Assembly: GCF_900188175.1 (NCBI RefSeq)
Contig: NZ_FZOQ01000001.1
Coordinates: 401,509-465,508, forward strand
Source of the DNA: Pontibacter ummariensis
GTDB taxonomy: Bacteria > Bacteroidota > Bacteroidia > Cytophagales > Hymenobacteraceae
Direction of reading: 5' to 3'
Length of the DNA: 64,000 bases
Part shown: positions 1 to 9,647 of the stretch, in pieces
How positions within the stretch are numbered: the stretch's first letter is position 1
How the letters are laid out: the number at the start of each line of letters is the position of its first letter
Program-made: the position numbers and the translations under genes
The notes under the pieces: generated by a model
Database searches by the model: none
Seen by the model: the letters and a program-made list of their open reading frames with translations, nothing else
Told to the model about the DNA's origin: nothing

Positions 1-12
1 TGGGAGCGCAAG

Positions 13-300
13 ATGACTGGCACCACGCAGATAAGCAGAGTAAAGCCCGTGCACTTGCGCGATGCCTATACACGCCTGCTGGAGTATACACGGGAGCAGC
101 GCCGTGATTGGAGCCTGCGCGACTGGGAGTATGCAGAGTTTGTATTTGGAGAGCTGAATACCCGAAAAGCTGAAGTGTTGGACCTGCTTAGTGGCGGCGA
201 CAAGATAAAGATAGCGGCGCTGCAGGTGGAGTTTGCCACCCTGAAGAAAGGCCGTGAGGCCAAAGATGCCTACGAGCACATGCGGGAAGAAAACAGGTAA
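13..300 (+). CDS. Hypothetical protein, possibly 5'-truncated by the window edge
   Basis: I do not recognise this 95-residue protein. It is charged and predicted mostly helical, with many Arg, Glu and Lys residues and no signal peptide or membrane segment, so it should be cytoplasmic. The frame stays open upstream to base 1 (codons for W-E-R-K precede the Met), so the true start may lie outside the window. It ends in TAA and is followed 25 bases later by a strong bidirectional terminator, which marks it as the last gene of its transcript. Confidence 0.55.
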   Translation: MTGTTQISRVKPVHLRDAYTRLLEYTREQRRDWSLRDWEYAEFVFGELNTRKAEVLDLLSGGDKIKIAALQVEFATLKKGREAKDAYEHMREENR

Positions 301-324
301 GTAAAACGCCCTACGTTTAGGATA

Positions 325-370
325 ACAAAAGAGCCCGGGCAGGAACGCATTCCTGCCCGGGCTCTTTTGT
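325..370. terminator. Bidirectional intrinsic terminator
   Basis: A perfect 20-bp inverted repeat (325-344 with 351-370) surrounds a 6-base loop. The GC-rich stem core is flanked by A-run and T-run edges, so it works in both directions. It lies between the convergent ORF ending at 300 and the minus-strand small gene ending at 388. Confidence 0.9.
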
Positions 371-387
371 TATGTGTCCGCTTATTT

Positions 388-564
388 TTAGATCGCGTTC
401 TGGCCCTTTGTACCGCCAGACTGGTCTTCGTTCTCGTTACGGCCCTGGTGTGGGCTCTTGTTCTGCTTCTGGTCGCTTAAGTGGCGGTTTTCCTTTTTGT
501 CATTAGGGTCTTTCCCGAATGGATGGCTCTGCTTTTTTGGGTCTTGATTATGTCCTTTTGTCAT
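388..564 (-). CDS. Small hydrophilic protein (58 aa), unknown function
   Basis: Reading the minus strand from ATG at 564 gives a 58-residue protein (begins MTKGHNQDPKKQ, ends GTKGQNAI, stop TAA at 388-390). It is rich in Lys, Asn, Gln, Asp and His and has almost no hydrophobic residues, so it is probably disordered. This composition resembles small stress-associated hydrophilic proteins, but no family is assigned. A purine-rich stretch (AAGAAGAGAG) sits just upstream of the ATG as a ribosome binding site. The gene points into the bidirectional terminator at 325-370. The clean codon structure and flanking signals support a real gene that falls below usual length cut-offs. Confidence 0.6.
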   Translation of the reverse strand: MTKGHNQDPKKQSHPFGKDPNDKKENRHLSDQKQNKSPHQGRNENEDQSGGTKGQNAI

Positions 565-888
565 AGCTCTCTTCTTTATCTTATTGTAACTAAGTGTGTA
601 AATGTTACACCTAAATAAGCCTTGTCACAGGATGGCTTACGTAGGTGCTTTTTTATTAAACGGCAGGGGAAGTCATTGGTTATTAGCTATAAGCACCACT
701 GGAAATACCTTTGCATCCTAAGTAGTTTTACTATAATTTATGTGATGATGCGGGCCTGCCACTTACGTGTTACCTCCTGATTATTACCCCTTTATCCTGC
801 CTGATATTCCATTAAATCACGTTATTGCTCTATATCTAAAGGTTAGAATAAATATATTTTTAAATATTTAAAGAACTTTTTCTAACAA

Positions 889-921
889 TTTGAAGTATAT
901 AATCACAAATATATATATTTG
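889..921 (+). promoter_or_regulatory. Bacteroidota-type promoter for the giant surface-protein gene
   Basis: TTTG (889-892), a 21-base spacer and TATATTTG (914-921) match the Bacteroidota sigma consensus TTTG/TAnnTTTG. If used, the transcript starts near 926 and carries a leader of about 275 bases before the ATG at 1202. Confidence 0.55.
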
Positions 922-1097
922 CATTGTTTCATATCAATTCTTAAAATCCATAAGGGATAAAGTTAATTGTCACGTACGGCGGTCCTTGTTCCATTAAAAG
1001 ACGATGTAAAAATTACATACCTATAGTATTGCTATTCTAATACTATTTTGGCCTGCTTGGCCGAATGTTTAGACTTTATTATACAAAACATCGAAAA

Positions 1098-1119
1098 AAG
1101 GATGATTGACATCATCCTT
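1098..1119 (+). other. Leader hairpin upstream of the giant gene
   Basis: A 9-bp perfect stem (1098-1106 with 1111-1119) closes on a 4-base loop. It is not followed by a T-run, so it is more likely an RNA structure in the leader than a terminator. A second 8-bp stem lies upstream at 1023-1046. Confidence 0.4.
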
Positions 1120-1201
1120 CATGGCTGTGCTGTATTTAGTGGTGCCGAAGCAATAAAAAGTAAACGAACCTTATCATCTATCTAACATAAACTTTAGCTG
1201 A

Positions 1202-4200
1202 ATGAATAAACTTTACATCCTGCCGGTTTTACTGCTGTGCTCTTTCTTATCCTTTGGGCAAACCAAAGGCTTGATCTATAAGCCTGCTTCTACGGCGGAG
1301 GGCAGGGCTGTACTTGATCCGAATGGAGACGGCTATACCTCTCAAACTTCTGCTGGGTTTAAGACAAACGACCGTGGGGAGAGTGAGATCCGTTACGTTC
1401 CTGCCCCGGTCCTGGTGACGGAGCCTGTACAGGATCCGCTACGCGGGCCTGGCTGTGGGTTTACAGACTTAGTGGACTCGGGTGAAGGCGACCCCTTCAT
1501 GTTTTATTATGACGGTGCCAACTTTTTAGTGCGTTTCCGGCTTAATAAGACCTCGCCTAACTCTAAGGGGTACAGCGTACTGATTGACACGGATCAGAAG
1601 TTCGGCTTTAGTGGTGCCAGCCCTGATCCTAATGCGGTGGTTGGTAACCCTGGTTTTGAATTAGAGCTGGTGTTGATGACGAACCACAGTGTGAGCCTCT
1701 ACGACGTAGATGGTACCACGGCACCTGTGCTTAAGGCCAGCAAAGCCTATGAGTCTCATGGCCAGAAGTCTGTTGCTTTTACCGAAGAATGCGGTGACCA
1801 GGACTACTTCTACGATTTTTATATGCCTTGGGCCGAGTTTGGTTTGTCGGCAGACACAAAGATAAGGATGGCGGCACTTAGCGTAATGAATCCGGAGCCG
1901 TCGATCGGTAACAACGCTAAGTCAGATGTTGGTGGGGTAGATGATGGAACATATGCCGGTAATTACGACAAGGCTTTCGAGGACCTTATAAACAACTATT
2001 ATCCCACCTCACCTCAGGATGGTAACGCAGGCGTAAAGCCTAGGAGTCTCTGTCCGACCATTAGTGCCCCTATTTTAGTTACCTCTTCAAGTATTTCTGG
2101 TACCTCTACAGAAGCTGTTGGTGCCATTATAACTGTTTTTAAAAACAATACTGCGCTTAGCGCCACGGCAACTGTTACGGCAGGCGGCACGTGGTCTCTT
2201 CCTGTTTCAGGGCTTGCGGAAGGTGATGTGATCACTGCCTCGGCCAAGGCACCAGGGAAAGAAGAATCGGAGAGAAACTGTAGCGGGGTACTGGTTACCC
2301 AGAACTGTTCTAAACCAACCATGCCGGGTTTGTCTGCCTCAAATGGTAACAGTAATAAATATGTAACCATAAACGTACCGGTAGCAGGTACGGTAACCTT
2401 ATATTTAGGGAGTGAAGTGTTGGTGTCAAAAGCAGTAGCTGCTGGCACCTATTATTATTGCCCTACTGCCGGAAGTAACCTGCTGTCAACTAGTAACTCT
2501 TGTAATGGTGGTAACAACCTGGCGGCAGGCGTGTACCGCGCTACCATTACTGTAGGAGGCTGTACTTCTAACTCAGCGTTTCTCTGCGTAAACACAACCT
2601 CTACTTCAGCTGCCCCTACGGTTAACAGTCCTATTACGACGGTATCCAGCTTTATTACCGGTAAGGCCACCCCTAACGCCCAGATTATATTAAAGGTGAA
2701 CGGAGCCGAGGTAGCACAGGTAATAACAGACGCATCGGGCAATTGGTCTGCACCAGCGGCCTCACTGAACTTAAAAGCTGGCGATGAGGTAACAGCCTTT
2801 GCATTGGAAGCAGGTAAATGCCAGTCTGTGGATTCAACACCAGTAACAGTAATCATGCTGCGTTCTCTGGCGCCAGTTATTACGGGTACATACTGCGGAG
2901 CTACTAGTAACGTAACAGGTGCCTCCTCAGAGGCTGCCGGAACAACCATTACTTTATATGTAAATGGTGCAGTCGCCGGAACAACTACTACCAATGCTAA
3001 CGGAAGCTGGGCTATCGCTACTGGTAGTCTTGCGGCTGGTACAAAGCTTACTGCAACGGCTACTGCGCCGGGTAAATCAGAGAGTCCTTTATCTGCTGAA
3101 GTTCTTGTTAAGAACGTTTCGAGCAGCGCCAGCATCACGATCAGTGCCTCGATAGATCCTGCCACCTCAGAAAAGTACATCCTGGAGAACGCAACCGTAA
3201 TCTCCGGAACTGGTCCAGGCGAAGCCGGTATCGTCCGGTTATATGTAGATGGTGCCTTCATCGGTTCTGCTACACTGGTAGGAGGAGCCTGGTCTGTAGA
3301 GCAGAAAGACTTTCAGAACGATTTCTTCCTCTATGCGGGAGCGAACTTAACGGCCACCTTTACAGCAGAGGGCGCTTGCGAAAGTGATCCAACTCCTGCT
3401 GTGATCATTCGTTGCGTGCCCCCGGCAGAAAAAGAAATTGCCCCGACAAGCCTGACGCTATGCTCCGGTGAAACACCGGAGGTAACTGTAAAAGCATCGG
3501 AGGCACTCGTTATCTATACACTATATAATGGTACCGTTGCCATCAGTTCTCAGTTAGGCACAGGCGGCGACCTGGTATTAAAGGCTATTTCCCCGTTAAC
3601 AACCACTACTGTTACCACTGTAAACTTAACAGTGGTTGCCAGGAAAATGTCTTACGTGGAGAGCGTTACCTGCGAGCAGACTTTGTCTGAGGTAGCGGTT
3701 ACTTTAAATCCGAAAATTGAAAACAATACAGTTGCCCTGCCTGGTGGTGTGACTGAATTCTGTGGGGCTACGAACGTTGGTACCATCACAGGCTCAAGCC
3801 CGTCTGGTGGCAACGGGGAGTATACCTACCAGTGGCAAATCAGTGCCGACAACACTACCTGGGCAGACATTACAGGCGACACAGACGCCACAAAGAAGGA
3901 CTATAACCCTGGCCTGGTGTCAACCACTACATATTTTAGAAGAAAAGCATTTAGTGGAGGATGCACTGACGCAGCTGCCCCGGCATCCATCATGGTTAAG
4001 ATTAACGATACGGATGTAGAGAACTCCATTACCTATAACGGTACTTCTTCTTTCTGCGACAGCGGAGATCCTTCCGAGCTAGCAGGTAACGAGGATGCCT
4101 CTTTCGTAAGTTACCAATGGCAGCGCAGCCTGGACGGAACCAACTTTGAAAACATAGAGGGCGCGACCACAGCGAAATACGATCCCGCTGCACTCACGCA

Positions 4201-7200
4201 ACCGACTACTTTCAGAAGGGTAACTAACAACGGTACCTGCGACAGCTATAGCAACGAGATAAAAATAGAGGTTTATCCGGCAGTAGCGAACAACAAGCTG
4301 ATAGCCCCGGCAACAATTACCTTCTGCGGGCCTGCTTCTGTTGGCGAAATAGAAGGATCCATGCCTACTGAAGGAGACAATTCCTACACCTTTAAGTGGC
4401 AGCAGAGTACGGACAATGGTGTAAGCTTTACTGACATCTCGCCGGCCGTAACCACGCAGCATTACACGCCTGGAACGGTAGCTACCACGACGTATTTCAG
4501 AAGACTGGTGACAAGCGGCCCTTGTGTGGACGTGGCAAGCGATGTGGTAAAGATCACGGTTATATCCCTCGCAAAGACAACCATCAGCACCGACGAGAAC
4601 AGCTTGGTAGCAGACGGCTCTAGCAGCACAACGGTACGCGTACAGCTAAAAGATGACTTCGAGACAAACGTTGTGATGGATGCCTGCGAACTTAACCTGA
4701 CTACGGATAAGGGAACAATCACAGGCATTGCTTATGCTGGCGATGGCGCTTATACAGCTACTTTAACAGCCGGCACAGCAGCAGGTCTTGCCACCATTAC
4801 AGGTACAGTAAATGGTGCTGCTATCACCGATGATGCGGAAGTAACTTTTGTGCCTGCCTTAAACCTGGCAACAACCACTGTTACTGCGAATCCAAGTATG
4901 CTCTATGCTGATGGTACCAGTACCTCTCTGGCTACAGTAGCCTTTAAAGACTATGCCGGAAATCCGATTACGGTGGATGCTTCGAAAGTGGTCTTGGAAC
5001 TGGACGGAGTTCCAGTAACGACAGAAAATAAAGGGAACGGCGTATTTACTGCAATTGTACCAGCCCAAACTGCCCCTACTACTGTTGTGGTAACGGCTAA
5101 GCATGATGGTGTAAAAGTAAACGATGAGGCTATGGTGCTGTTTGAAACGGTGCCGGTGGTATTGCCAACGTTAAGCCTGGCAAACTCAACAGTTACTGTA
5201 AGTCCAGCACAAGTAAATGCTGACGGTGTTAGTACTGCTACAGCAGCAGTGCAGTTCAGATCAACCCTTGGCGAGAACATGACTGTGGAAGAAGAGAAAG
5301 TACAGTTGCTTTTAGACAACACAGCTGTTGCTTTCACAAACAAGGGCAACGGCTTGTTTGAGGCAGTGGTTCCAGCGAGAGTAGCGGCCGCGGTAGTAGA
5401 GGTAAGCGCCAAGTACGAGGGAGCCTTGCTGAGCAGCACAGCATCTGTGGAGTTCGTGCCGGTTGTGAACCTGGCGGCAACCGAGGTGACGGCCTCTCCG
5501 GAGGTGGTGAACGCGGACGGATCTGCCACGGCTACTGCCCGTGTTGCTTTCAAGGACCACGCGGGCAACCCGATCGCCGTGGACGCTGCCGACGTAGAGC
5601 TTCTGCTGGACAACGTAGCAGTAACAGCACAGGAAGCAGCAGCCGGCGTGTTTACGGCCACGGTTCCGGCCCGCACTGCAGCCGCTACGGTAACCATCAC
5701 CGCCACTTACAAAGGAGCAACGCTGAGCGACAACGCCACGGTTGAGTTCGTTCCAACGCTGAACTTTGCGGGTACTGTTGTTACGGCTAGCCCGGAGCAG
5801 GTGAGCGCAGACGGGGTAAGCACCTCAACGGCCACCGTTAGCTTCAGGGACTATGCCGGCAACGCCATCGCCGTGGACGCCGCTGAGCTAGAGATCCTGC
5901 TGGACGGGGTAGCCGTTGCTTTCACCCCTGGTTCGGCCGGCGTATACACCGCCACTGTTCCGGCCAGAACGGCGGCAGGCACCGTGACCGTGACAGTTAG
6001 TTACAACAACACACTCGCTGCAGACAAGGCGGAAGTGGAGTTCGTGCCGGTGGCGAACCTGGCGGGCACAGTAGTGACGGCCTCTCCGGAGGTGGTGAAC
6101 GCGGACGGGGTAAGCACCTCGACGGCCAGGGTGGAGTTCAAGGACTACGCAGGCAATGCGATAGCGGTAGAGGCCTCTAAGGTGGAGATACTGTTAGACG
6201 GAGAGACCGCACAAGTAACAGAAGTGTCAGCAGGAGCTTACACAGCCACAGTGCCAGCCAGAACCAAGGCCGGAACGGTGGTGGTAACAGCCAGCTATGA
6301 CAATAACACTGTAACAGATGAGGCTGCCGTAACCTTTGTATCAGCCCTTAACCTTGCTGCAACAGAGGTAACAGCTTTCCCAGCCACTGTAAACGCGGAT
6401 GGCGTGAGTACATCGCTTGCCCAGGTGGCCTTTAAGGACCATGCAGGAAACGGCATCTCGGTTGACGCAGCAAAAGTAAGGCTGCTGGTCGATGGGGTGG
6501 CCCTGGCAGACCTCCAGGACAAAGGAAACGGAGTGTTCACGGCGACAGTGCCAGCGAGAACTGTAGCCGGTAAAGCAGAAGTAACAGCTAACTACAACAC
6601 TACTCCTGTAGCCGACAAGGCAGAAGTGGAATTCATTCCGGCGTTGAATCTATTGGCAACAACAGTGGTGGCTAGTCCCGAGCAGGTAAATGCCGATGGA
6701 GTTAGTACTGCTACGGCAACCATAACTTTTAGAGATTATGCAAACGAGGCTATTGAAGTAAACGCCGCGAAAGTAGAGATACTATTAAATGGTACGGCTG
6801 TAGTTTTCACTCCGGGGACAACAGGAGTTTATACAGCCACGGTGCCAGCCCGTACGGCAGCAGGCACGGTGACAGTAACAGTGGCGTATGACAATGTCCT
6901 GGTTGCGGACAACGCTACTGTAGAGTTCATCTCAACAGTAAACCTGGCCGCAACAGAGGTAACAGTTTCGCCGGAAAGAGTAAGCGCTGACGGAGTTGCC
7001 ACAGCTACTGCAAGGGTCGTGTTTAAAGACTATGCAGGTAACAGCATAGCAACAGACGCTTCTAACGTGGCGCTGTTATTAGACGGAATCGCCGTAGAAG
7101 CAACAGCCAAGGGCGACGGCGTGTTCGAGGCCACAGTTCCGGCCAGAACAGTAGCTGCGACGGTAGAGGTGACAGCCAGATACGAGGGCGAGCCTGTAGG

Positions 7201-9577
7201 GGCTCAGCCTACAGTTGAGTTCGTTCCAGTGGTAAACCTGGCGGGCACAGTAGTGACGGCCTCGCCGGAGGTAGTGAGCGCGGACGGGGTAAGCACATCG
7301 ACAGCCAGGGTAGCGTTCAAGGACTACGCAGGCAACCCGATCGCGGTGGACGCTGCGAAAGTGGAGATACTGTTGGACGGAGAGGCTGTACAAGTAACGG
7401 AGGTGTCTGCCGGCGTTTACACAGCGGTAGTTGAAGGTAGAACCTCAGCGGCAGTTGTGGAAGTGGCAGCGAGATATGAGGGAACGGCGCTGACAGACAA
7501 AGCGGAGGTTGAGTTTGTCCCTGTGGTGAATCTGGCGGCTACGGAGGTAAGCGCTTCGCCTACCATCGTTAACGCTGACGGCGTGAGCACCTCCACGGCA
7601 ACCGTTACCTTTAGAGATTACGCAGGGAAAGGCATCTCGGTAGAAGCCTCCAAAGTGGAACTGCTATTAGACGGAGTGGGAGTTAACCTAACACCAAGTG
7701 GAACGGGAGTATTTGAGGCAGTGGTTCCAGCGAGAGTAGCGGCCGCGGTAGTAGAGGTAAGCGCCAAGTACGAGGGAGCCTTGCTGAGCAGCACAGCCTC
7801 TGTGGAGTTCGTGCCGGTGGTGAACCTGGCGGCAACCGAGGTGACGGCCTCTCCGGAGGTGGTGAACGCGGACGGATCTGCCACGGCTACTGCCCGTGTT
7901 GCTTTCAAGGACTACGCGGGCAACCCGATCGCCGTGGACGCTGCCGACGTAGAGCTTCTGCTGGATAACGTAGCAGTAACAGCACAGGAAGCAGCAGCCG
8001 GCGTGTTTACGGCCACGGTTCCGGCCCGCACTGCAGCCGCTACGGTAACCATCACCGCCACTTACAAAGGAGCAACGCTGAGCGACAACGCCACGGTTGA
8101 GTTCGTTCCAACGCTGAACTTTGCGGGTACTGTTGTTACGGCTAGCCCGGAGCAGGTGAGCGCAGACGGGGTAAGCACCTCAACGGCCACCGTTAGCTTC
8201 AGGGACTATGCCGGCAACGCCATCGCCGTGGACGCTGCTGAGTTAGAGATCCTGCTGGACGGGGTAGCCGTTGCTTTCACCCCTGGTTCGGCCGGCGTAT
8301 ACACCGCCACTGTTCCGGCCAGAACGGCGGCAGGCACCGTGACCGTGACAGTTAGTTACAACAACACACTTGCTGCAGACAAGGCGGAAGTGGAGTTCGT
8401 GCCAGTGCTAGACCTGCGACTTGCTACAGTTACAGCCAACCCAACTACAGTAGTAGCTGACGGAGTAAGCGTGTCTGTGATCACAGTGCAGTTAAAAGAT
8501 GCAGACGGTAACAATTTCGCGACAAACCTTCCTGTTTCCATCACCAGCAGTTTCGGAGCACTAAGTGCTGTAACTAATAATGGAAATGGCAACTACAGTG
8601 CTACACTTAGTTCTGCTGCAATAGGTAAAGCTACCATTGTGGCGCAGGTAGGAACTGAGCAGCTGTCTCCTAAGCCAGAGGTAACCTTTGTTGCAGGTAG
8701 TGCAAGCGAGGCAAATACTACCATCATCGCCTCGAAATCTTCTATCCCTGCAGATGGCGTAAGTACTTCAATCATTACCGTGACCTTGTTTGATGCACAA
8801 GGCCATCGAATCAGAACCGGGGGCCACACAGTTACACTGGCAACTACCTTAGGTACACTGGGTGCCATTACCGACCATAACAACGGTACGTACACAGCGG
8901 TGCTCTCCTCAGGGGTAACAAGCGGAACAGCAGTAGTAAGTGGTACGGTAAATGGAGTCGCCATCAACAGCACGGCAAGCGTCAACTTTACGACACTGCC
9001 AGTTGCAAACGAGGCACCAATAGCGGTTAACGACACTTACACAGTAAATAACCACGAGAAGCTAACTGGTAACGTGCTTCTGAACGACAGCGACCCAGAT
9101 GGTGACCCATTAGCGGTGAAACTGGCGCTGGTACGCCAGCCGATCTTTGGAAGCGTGATCATGAAGGCCGACGGTAGCTTTACCTACACACCTAACAAAG
9201 GATACAGAGGAGAAGACAGCTTCGTGTATGAAGTGTGTGACAATGGCGATCCGGCTAAGTGTGCACAGGCAACGGTTACTATCCAGGTGAAGCAAGGTCA
9301 GCTGTTTATACCGGAAGGCTTCTCGCCAGACTGGGATGGTGTAAACGATGTGTTCGTGCTCTACGGTGCAGAAGAGTATAAGGTATCGCTGAAAGTGTTT
9401 AACCGATGGGGAGACATTGTATACGAGAACGACCACTACCAGAACGATTGGGACGGTACAGCTAATAAAGGTCTTGTGATCGGAGACAAGCTTCCGGAAG
9501 GTACTTACTTCTACGTGATCGATCTGAACAACGGAGAGAAACCAAGAAGACACTCCCTCATCATTAGAAGAAAATAA
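1202..9577 (+). CDS. Giant T9SS-exported surface protein with about 15 invasin-like Ig repeats
   Basis: This 2791-residue protein is probably a surface adhesin or filament. Residues 1-20 form a signal peptide ending SFLSFGQ. Residues 21-280 form an N-terminal domain with a beta-rich, carbohydrate-binding-like look (weak inference). Residues 287-740 hold several Ig-like domains with the ATVTAGGTWS / NANGSWAIATG pattern. Three PKD/Ig-like domains with YQWQ/FKWQ motifs lie near 876, 971 and 1064. About 15 repeats of 97-103 residues follow (1122-2600), built around NADGVSTSTA..FKDYAGN and VPARTAAGTV, like bacterial Ig (Big_1/invasin) domains. Residues 2601-2697 form a cadherin/tandem-95-like domain (AVNDTYTV..NDSDPDGDP). 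Residues 2701-2791 are a type B T9SS sorting domain (FSPDWDGVNDVF, KVFNRWGDIVYE, LPEGTYFYVI). The downstream gene is a PorP/SprF partner. The ligand is unknown. Confidence 0.9.
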   Translation: MNKLYILPVLLLCSFLSFGQTKGLIYKPASTAEGRAVLDPNGDGYTSQTSAGFKTNDRGESEIRYVPAPVLVTEPVQDPLRGPGCGFTDLVDSGEGDPFMFYYDGANFLVRFRLNKTSPNSKGYSVLIDTDQKFGFSGASPDPNAVVGNPGFELELVLMTNHSVSLYDVDGTTAPVLKASKAYESHGQKSVAFTEECGDQDYFYDFYMPWAEFGLSADTKIRMAALSVMNPEPSIGNNAKSDVGGVDDGTYAGNYDKAFEDLINNYYPTSPQDGNAGVKPRSLCPTISAPILVTSSSISGTSTEAVGAIITVFKNNTALSATATVTAGGTWSLPVSGLAEGDVITASAKAPGKEESERNCSGVLVTQNCSKPTMPGLSASNGNSNKYVTINVPVAGTVTLYLGSEVLVSKAVAAGTYYYCPTAGSNLLSTSNSCNGGNNLAAGVYRATITVGGCTSNSAFLCVNTTSTSAAPTVNSPITTVSSFITGKATPNAQIILKVNGAEVAQVITDASGNWSAPAASLNLKAGDEVTAFALEAGKCQSVDSTPVTVIMLRSLAPVITGTYCGATSNVTGASSEAAGTTITLYVNGAVAGTTTTNANGSWAIATGSLAAGTKLTATATAPGKSESPLSAEVLVKNVSSSASITISASIDPATSEKYILENATVISGTGPGEAGIVRLYVDGAFIGSATLVGGAWSVEQKDFQNDFFLYAGANLTATFTAEGACESDPTPAVIIRCVPPAEKEIAPTSLTLCSGETPEVTVKASEALVIYTLYNGTVAISSQLGTGGDLVLKAISPLTTTTVTTVNLTVVARKMSYVESVTCEQTLSEVAVTLNPKIENNTVALPGGVTEFCGATNVGTITGSSPSGGNGEYTYQWQISADNTTWADITGDTDATKKDYNPGLVSTTTYFRRKAFSGGCTDAAAPASIMVKINDTDVENSITYNGTSSFCDSGDPSELAGNEDASFVSYQWQRSLDGTNFENIEGATTAKYDPAALTQPTTFRRVTNNGTCDSYSNEIKIEVYPAVANNKLIAPATITFCGPASVGEIEGSMPTEGDNSYTFKWQQSTDNGVSFTDISPAVTTQHYTPGTVATTTYFRRLVTSGPCVDVASDVVKITVISLAKTTISTDENSLVADGSSSTTVRVQLKDDFETNVVMDACELNLTTDKGTITGIAYAGDGAYTATLTAGTAAGLATITGTVNGAAITDDAEVTFVPALNLATTTVTANPSMLYADGTSTSLATVAFKDYAGNPITVDASKVVLELDGVPVTTENKGNGVFTAIVPAQTAPTTVVVTAKHDGVKVNDEAMVLFETVPVVLPTLSLANSTVTVSPAQVNADGVSTATAAVQFRSTLGENMTVEEEKVQLLLDNTAVAFTNKGNGLFEAVVPARVAAAVVEVSAKYEGALLSSTASVEFVPVVNLAATEVTASPEVVNADGSATATARVAFKDHAGNPIAVDAADVELLLDNVAVTAQEAAAGVFTATVPARTAAATVTITATYKGATLSDNATVEFVPTLNFAGTVVTASPEQVSADGVSTSTATVSFRDYAGNAIAVDAAELEILLDGVAVAFTPGSAGVYTATVPARTAAGTVTVTVSYNNTLAADKAEVEFVPVANLAGTVVTASPEVVNADGVSTSTARVEFKDYAGNAIAVEASKVEILLDGETAQVTEVSAGAYTATVPARTKAGTVVVTASYDNNTVTDEAAVTFVSALNLAATEVTAFPATVNADGVSTSLAQVAFKDHAGNGISVDAAKVRLLVDGVALADLQDKGNGVFTATVPARTVAGKAEVTANYNTTPVADKAEVEFIPALNLLATTVVASPEQVNADGVSTATATITFRDYANEAIEVNAAKVEILLNGTAVVFTPGTTGVYTATVPARTAAGTVTVTVAYDNVLVADNATVEFISTVNLAATEVTVSPERVSADGVATATARVVFKDYAGNSIATDASNVALLLDGIAVEATAKGDGVFEATVPARTVAATVEVTARYEGEPVGAQPTVEFVPVVNLAGTVVTASPEVVSADGVSTSTARVAFKDYAGNPIAVDAAKVEILLDGEAVQVTEVSAGVYTAVVEGRTSAAVVEVAARYEGTALTDKAEVEFVPVVNLAATEVSASPTIVNADGVSTSTATVTFRDYAGKGISVEASKVELLLDGVGVNLTPSGTGVFEAVVPARVAAAVVEVSAKYEGALLSSTASVEFVPVVNLAATEVTASPEVVNADGSATATARVAFKDYAGNPIAVDAADVELLLDNVAVTAQEAAAGVFTATVPARTAAATVTITATYKGATLSDNATVEFVPTLNFAGTVVTASPEQVSADGVSTSTATVSFRDYAGNAIAVDAAELEILLDGVAVAFTPGSAGVYTATVPARTAAGTVTVTVSYNNTLAADKAEVEFVPVLDLRLATVTANPTTVVADGVSVSVITVQLKDADGNNFATNLPVSITSSFGALSAVTNNGNGNYSATLSSAAIGKATIVAQVGTEQLSPKPEVTFVAGSASEANTTIIASKSSIPADGVSTSIITVTLFDAQGHRIRTGGHTVTLATTLGTLGAITDHNNGTYTAVLSSGVTSGTAVVSGTVNGVAINSTASVNFTTLPVANEAPIAVNDTYTVNNHEKLTGNVLLNDSDPDGDPLAVKLALVRQPIFGSVIMKADGSFTYTPNKGYRGEDSFVYEVCDNGDPAKCAQATVTIQVKQGQLFIPEGFSPDWDGVNDVFVLYGAEEYKVSLKVFNRWGDIVYENDHYQNDWDGTANKGLVIGDKLPEGTYFYVIDLNNGEKPRRHSLIIRRK
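5360..6048 (+). repeat. Copy 1 of a near-identical 689-bp direct duplication
   Basis: This segment recurs at 7715-8403, offset by 2355 bp (exactly 785 codons). I count only about seven base differences, most of them synonymous. It spans the end of one invasin-like unit and two complete following units. Confidence 0.9.
7715..8403 (+). repeat. Copy 2 of the near-identical 689-bp direct duplication
   Basis: This is the partner of 5360-6048. The edges are sharp: upstream sequences differ before GAGGCAGTGG, and downstream sequences diverge just after TTCGTGCC. Confidence 0.9.
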
Positions 9578-9591
9578 ATAACAGATAGCAC

Positions 9592-9623
9592 AGCTGGCAG
9601 GAAGCAGAAGCGCCCTGCCAGCT
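9592..9623 (+). other. Intercistronic hairpin without a T-run
   Basis: A 10-bp perfect stem (9592-9601 with 9614-9623) lies in the 70-base gap between the giant gene and the PorP/SprF gene. No T-run follows. It is more likely an RNA-stabilising or processing element, or a leaky attenuator, than a full terminator. It could set different levels of adhesin and partner. Confidence 0.5.
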
Positions 9624-9647
9624 ACTGCTAATAAAACTTTATACCTT

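Larger units (their letters stand above)
565..1201. other. Long AT-rich intergenic region and leader of the giant surface-protein gene
   Basis: This 637-base gap holds no convincing gene. It contains a plus-strand promoter candidate (889-921) and, downstream of it, two inverted repeats: 1023-1030 with 1039-1046, and 1098-1106 with 1111-1119. The segment from about 850 to 920 is extremely AT-rich. An isolated -7-like TACCTTTG lies at 706-713 but has no good -33 partner. Confidence 0.6.
4568..8999 (+). repeat. Tandem array of about 15 Big_1/invasin-like repeat units
   Basis: Units of roughly 294-309 bp are repeated in frame within the giant gene. Units 2-13 are close to one another and carry the conserved cores ADGVST and FKDYAGN; the first and the last two units are divergent. 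Nucleotide identity is high between some units, so the array can recombine. Confidence 0.9.

Noticed and set aside
4568..8999. Direct repeats considered as a CRISPR array or satellite
   Set aside because: Units are about 300 bp, in frame, and encode conserved protein domains; there are no spacers or Cas genes.
2014..9036. Many long minus-strand open frames inside the giant gene
   Set aside because: They are mirror frames of a repetitive, codon-biased protein; they have no start signals and repeat the same composition.
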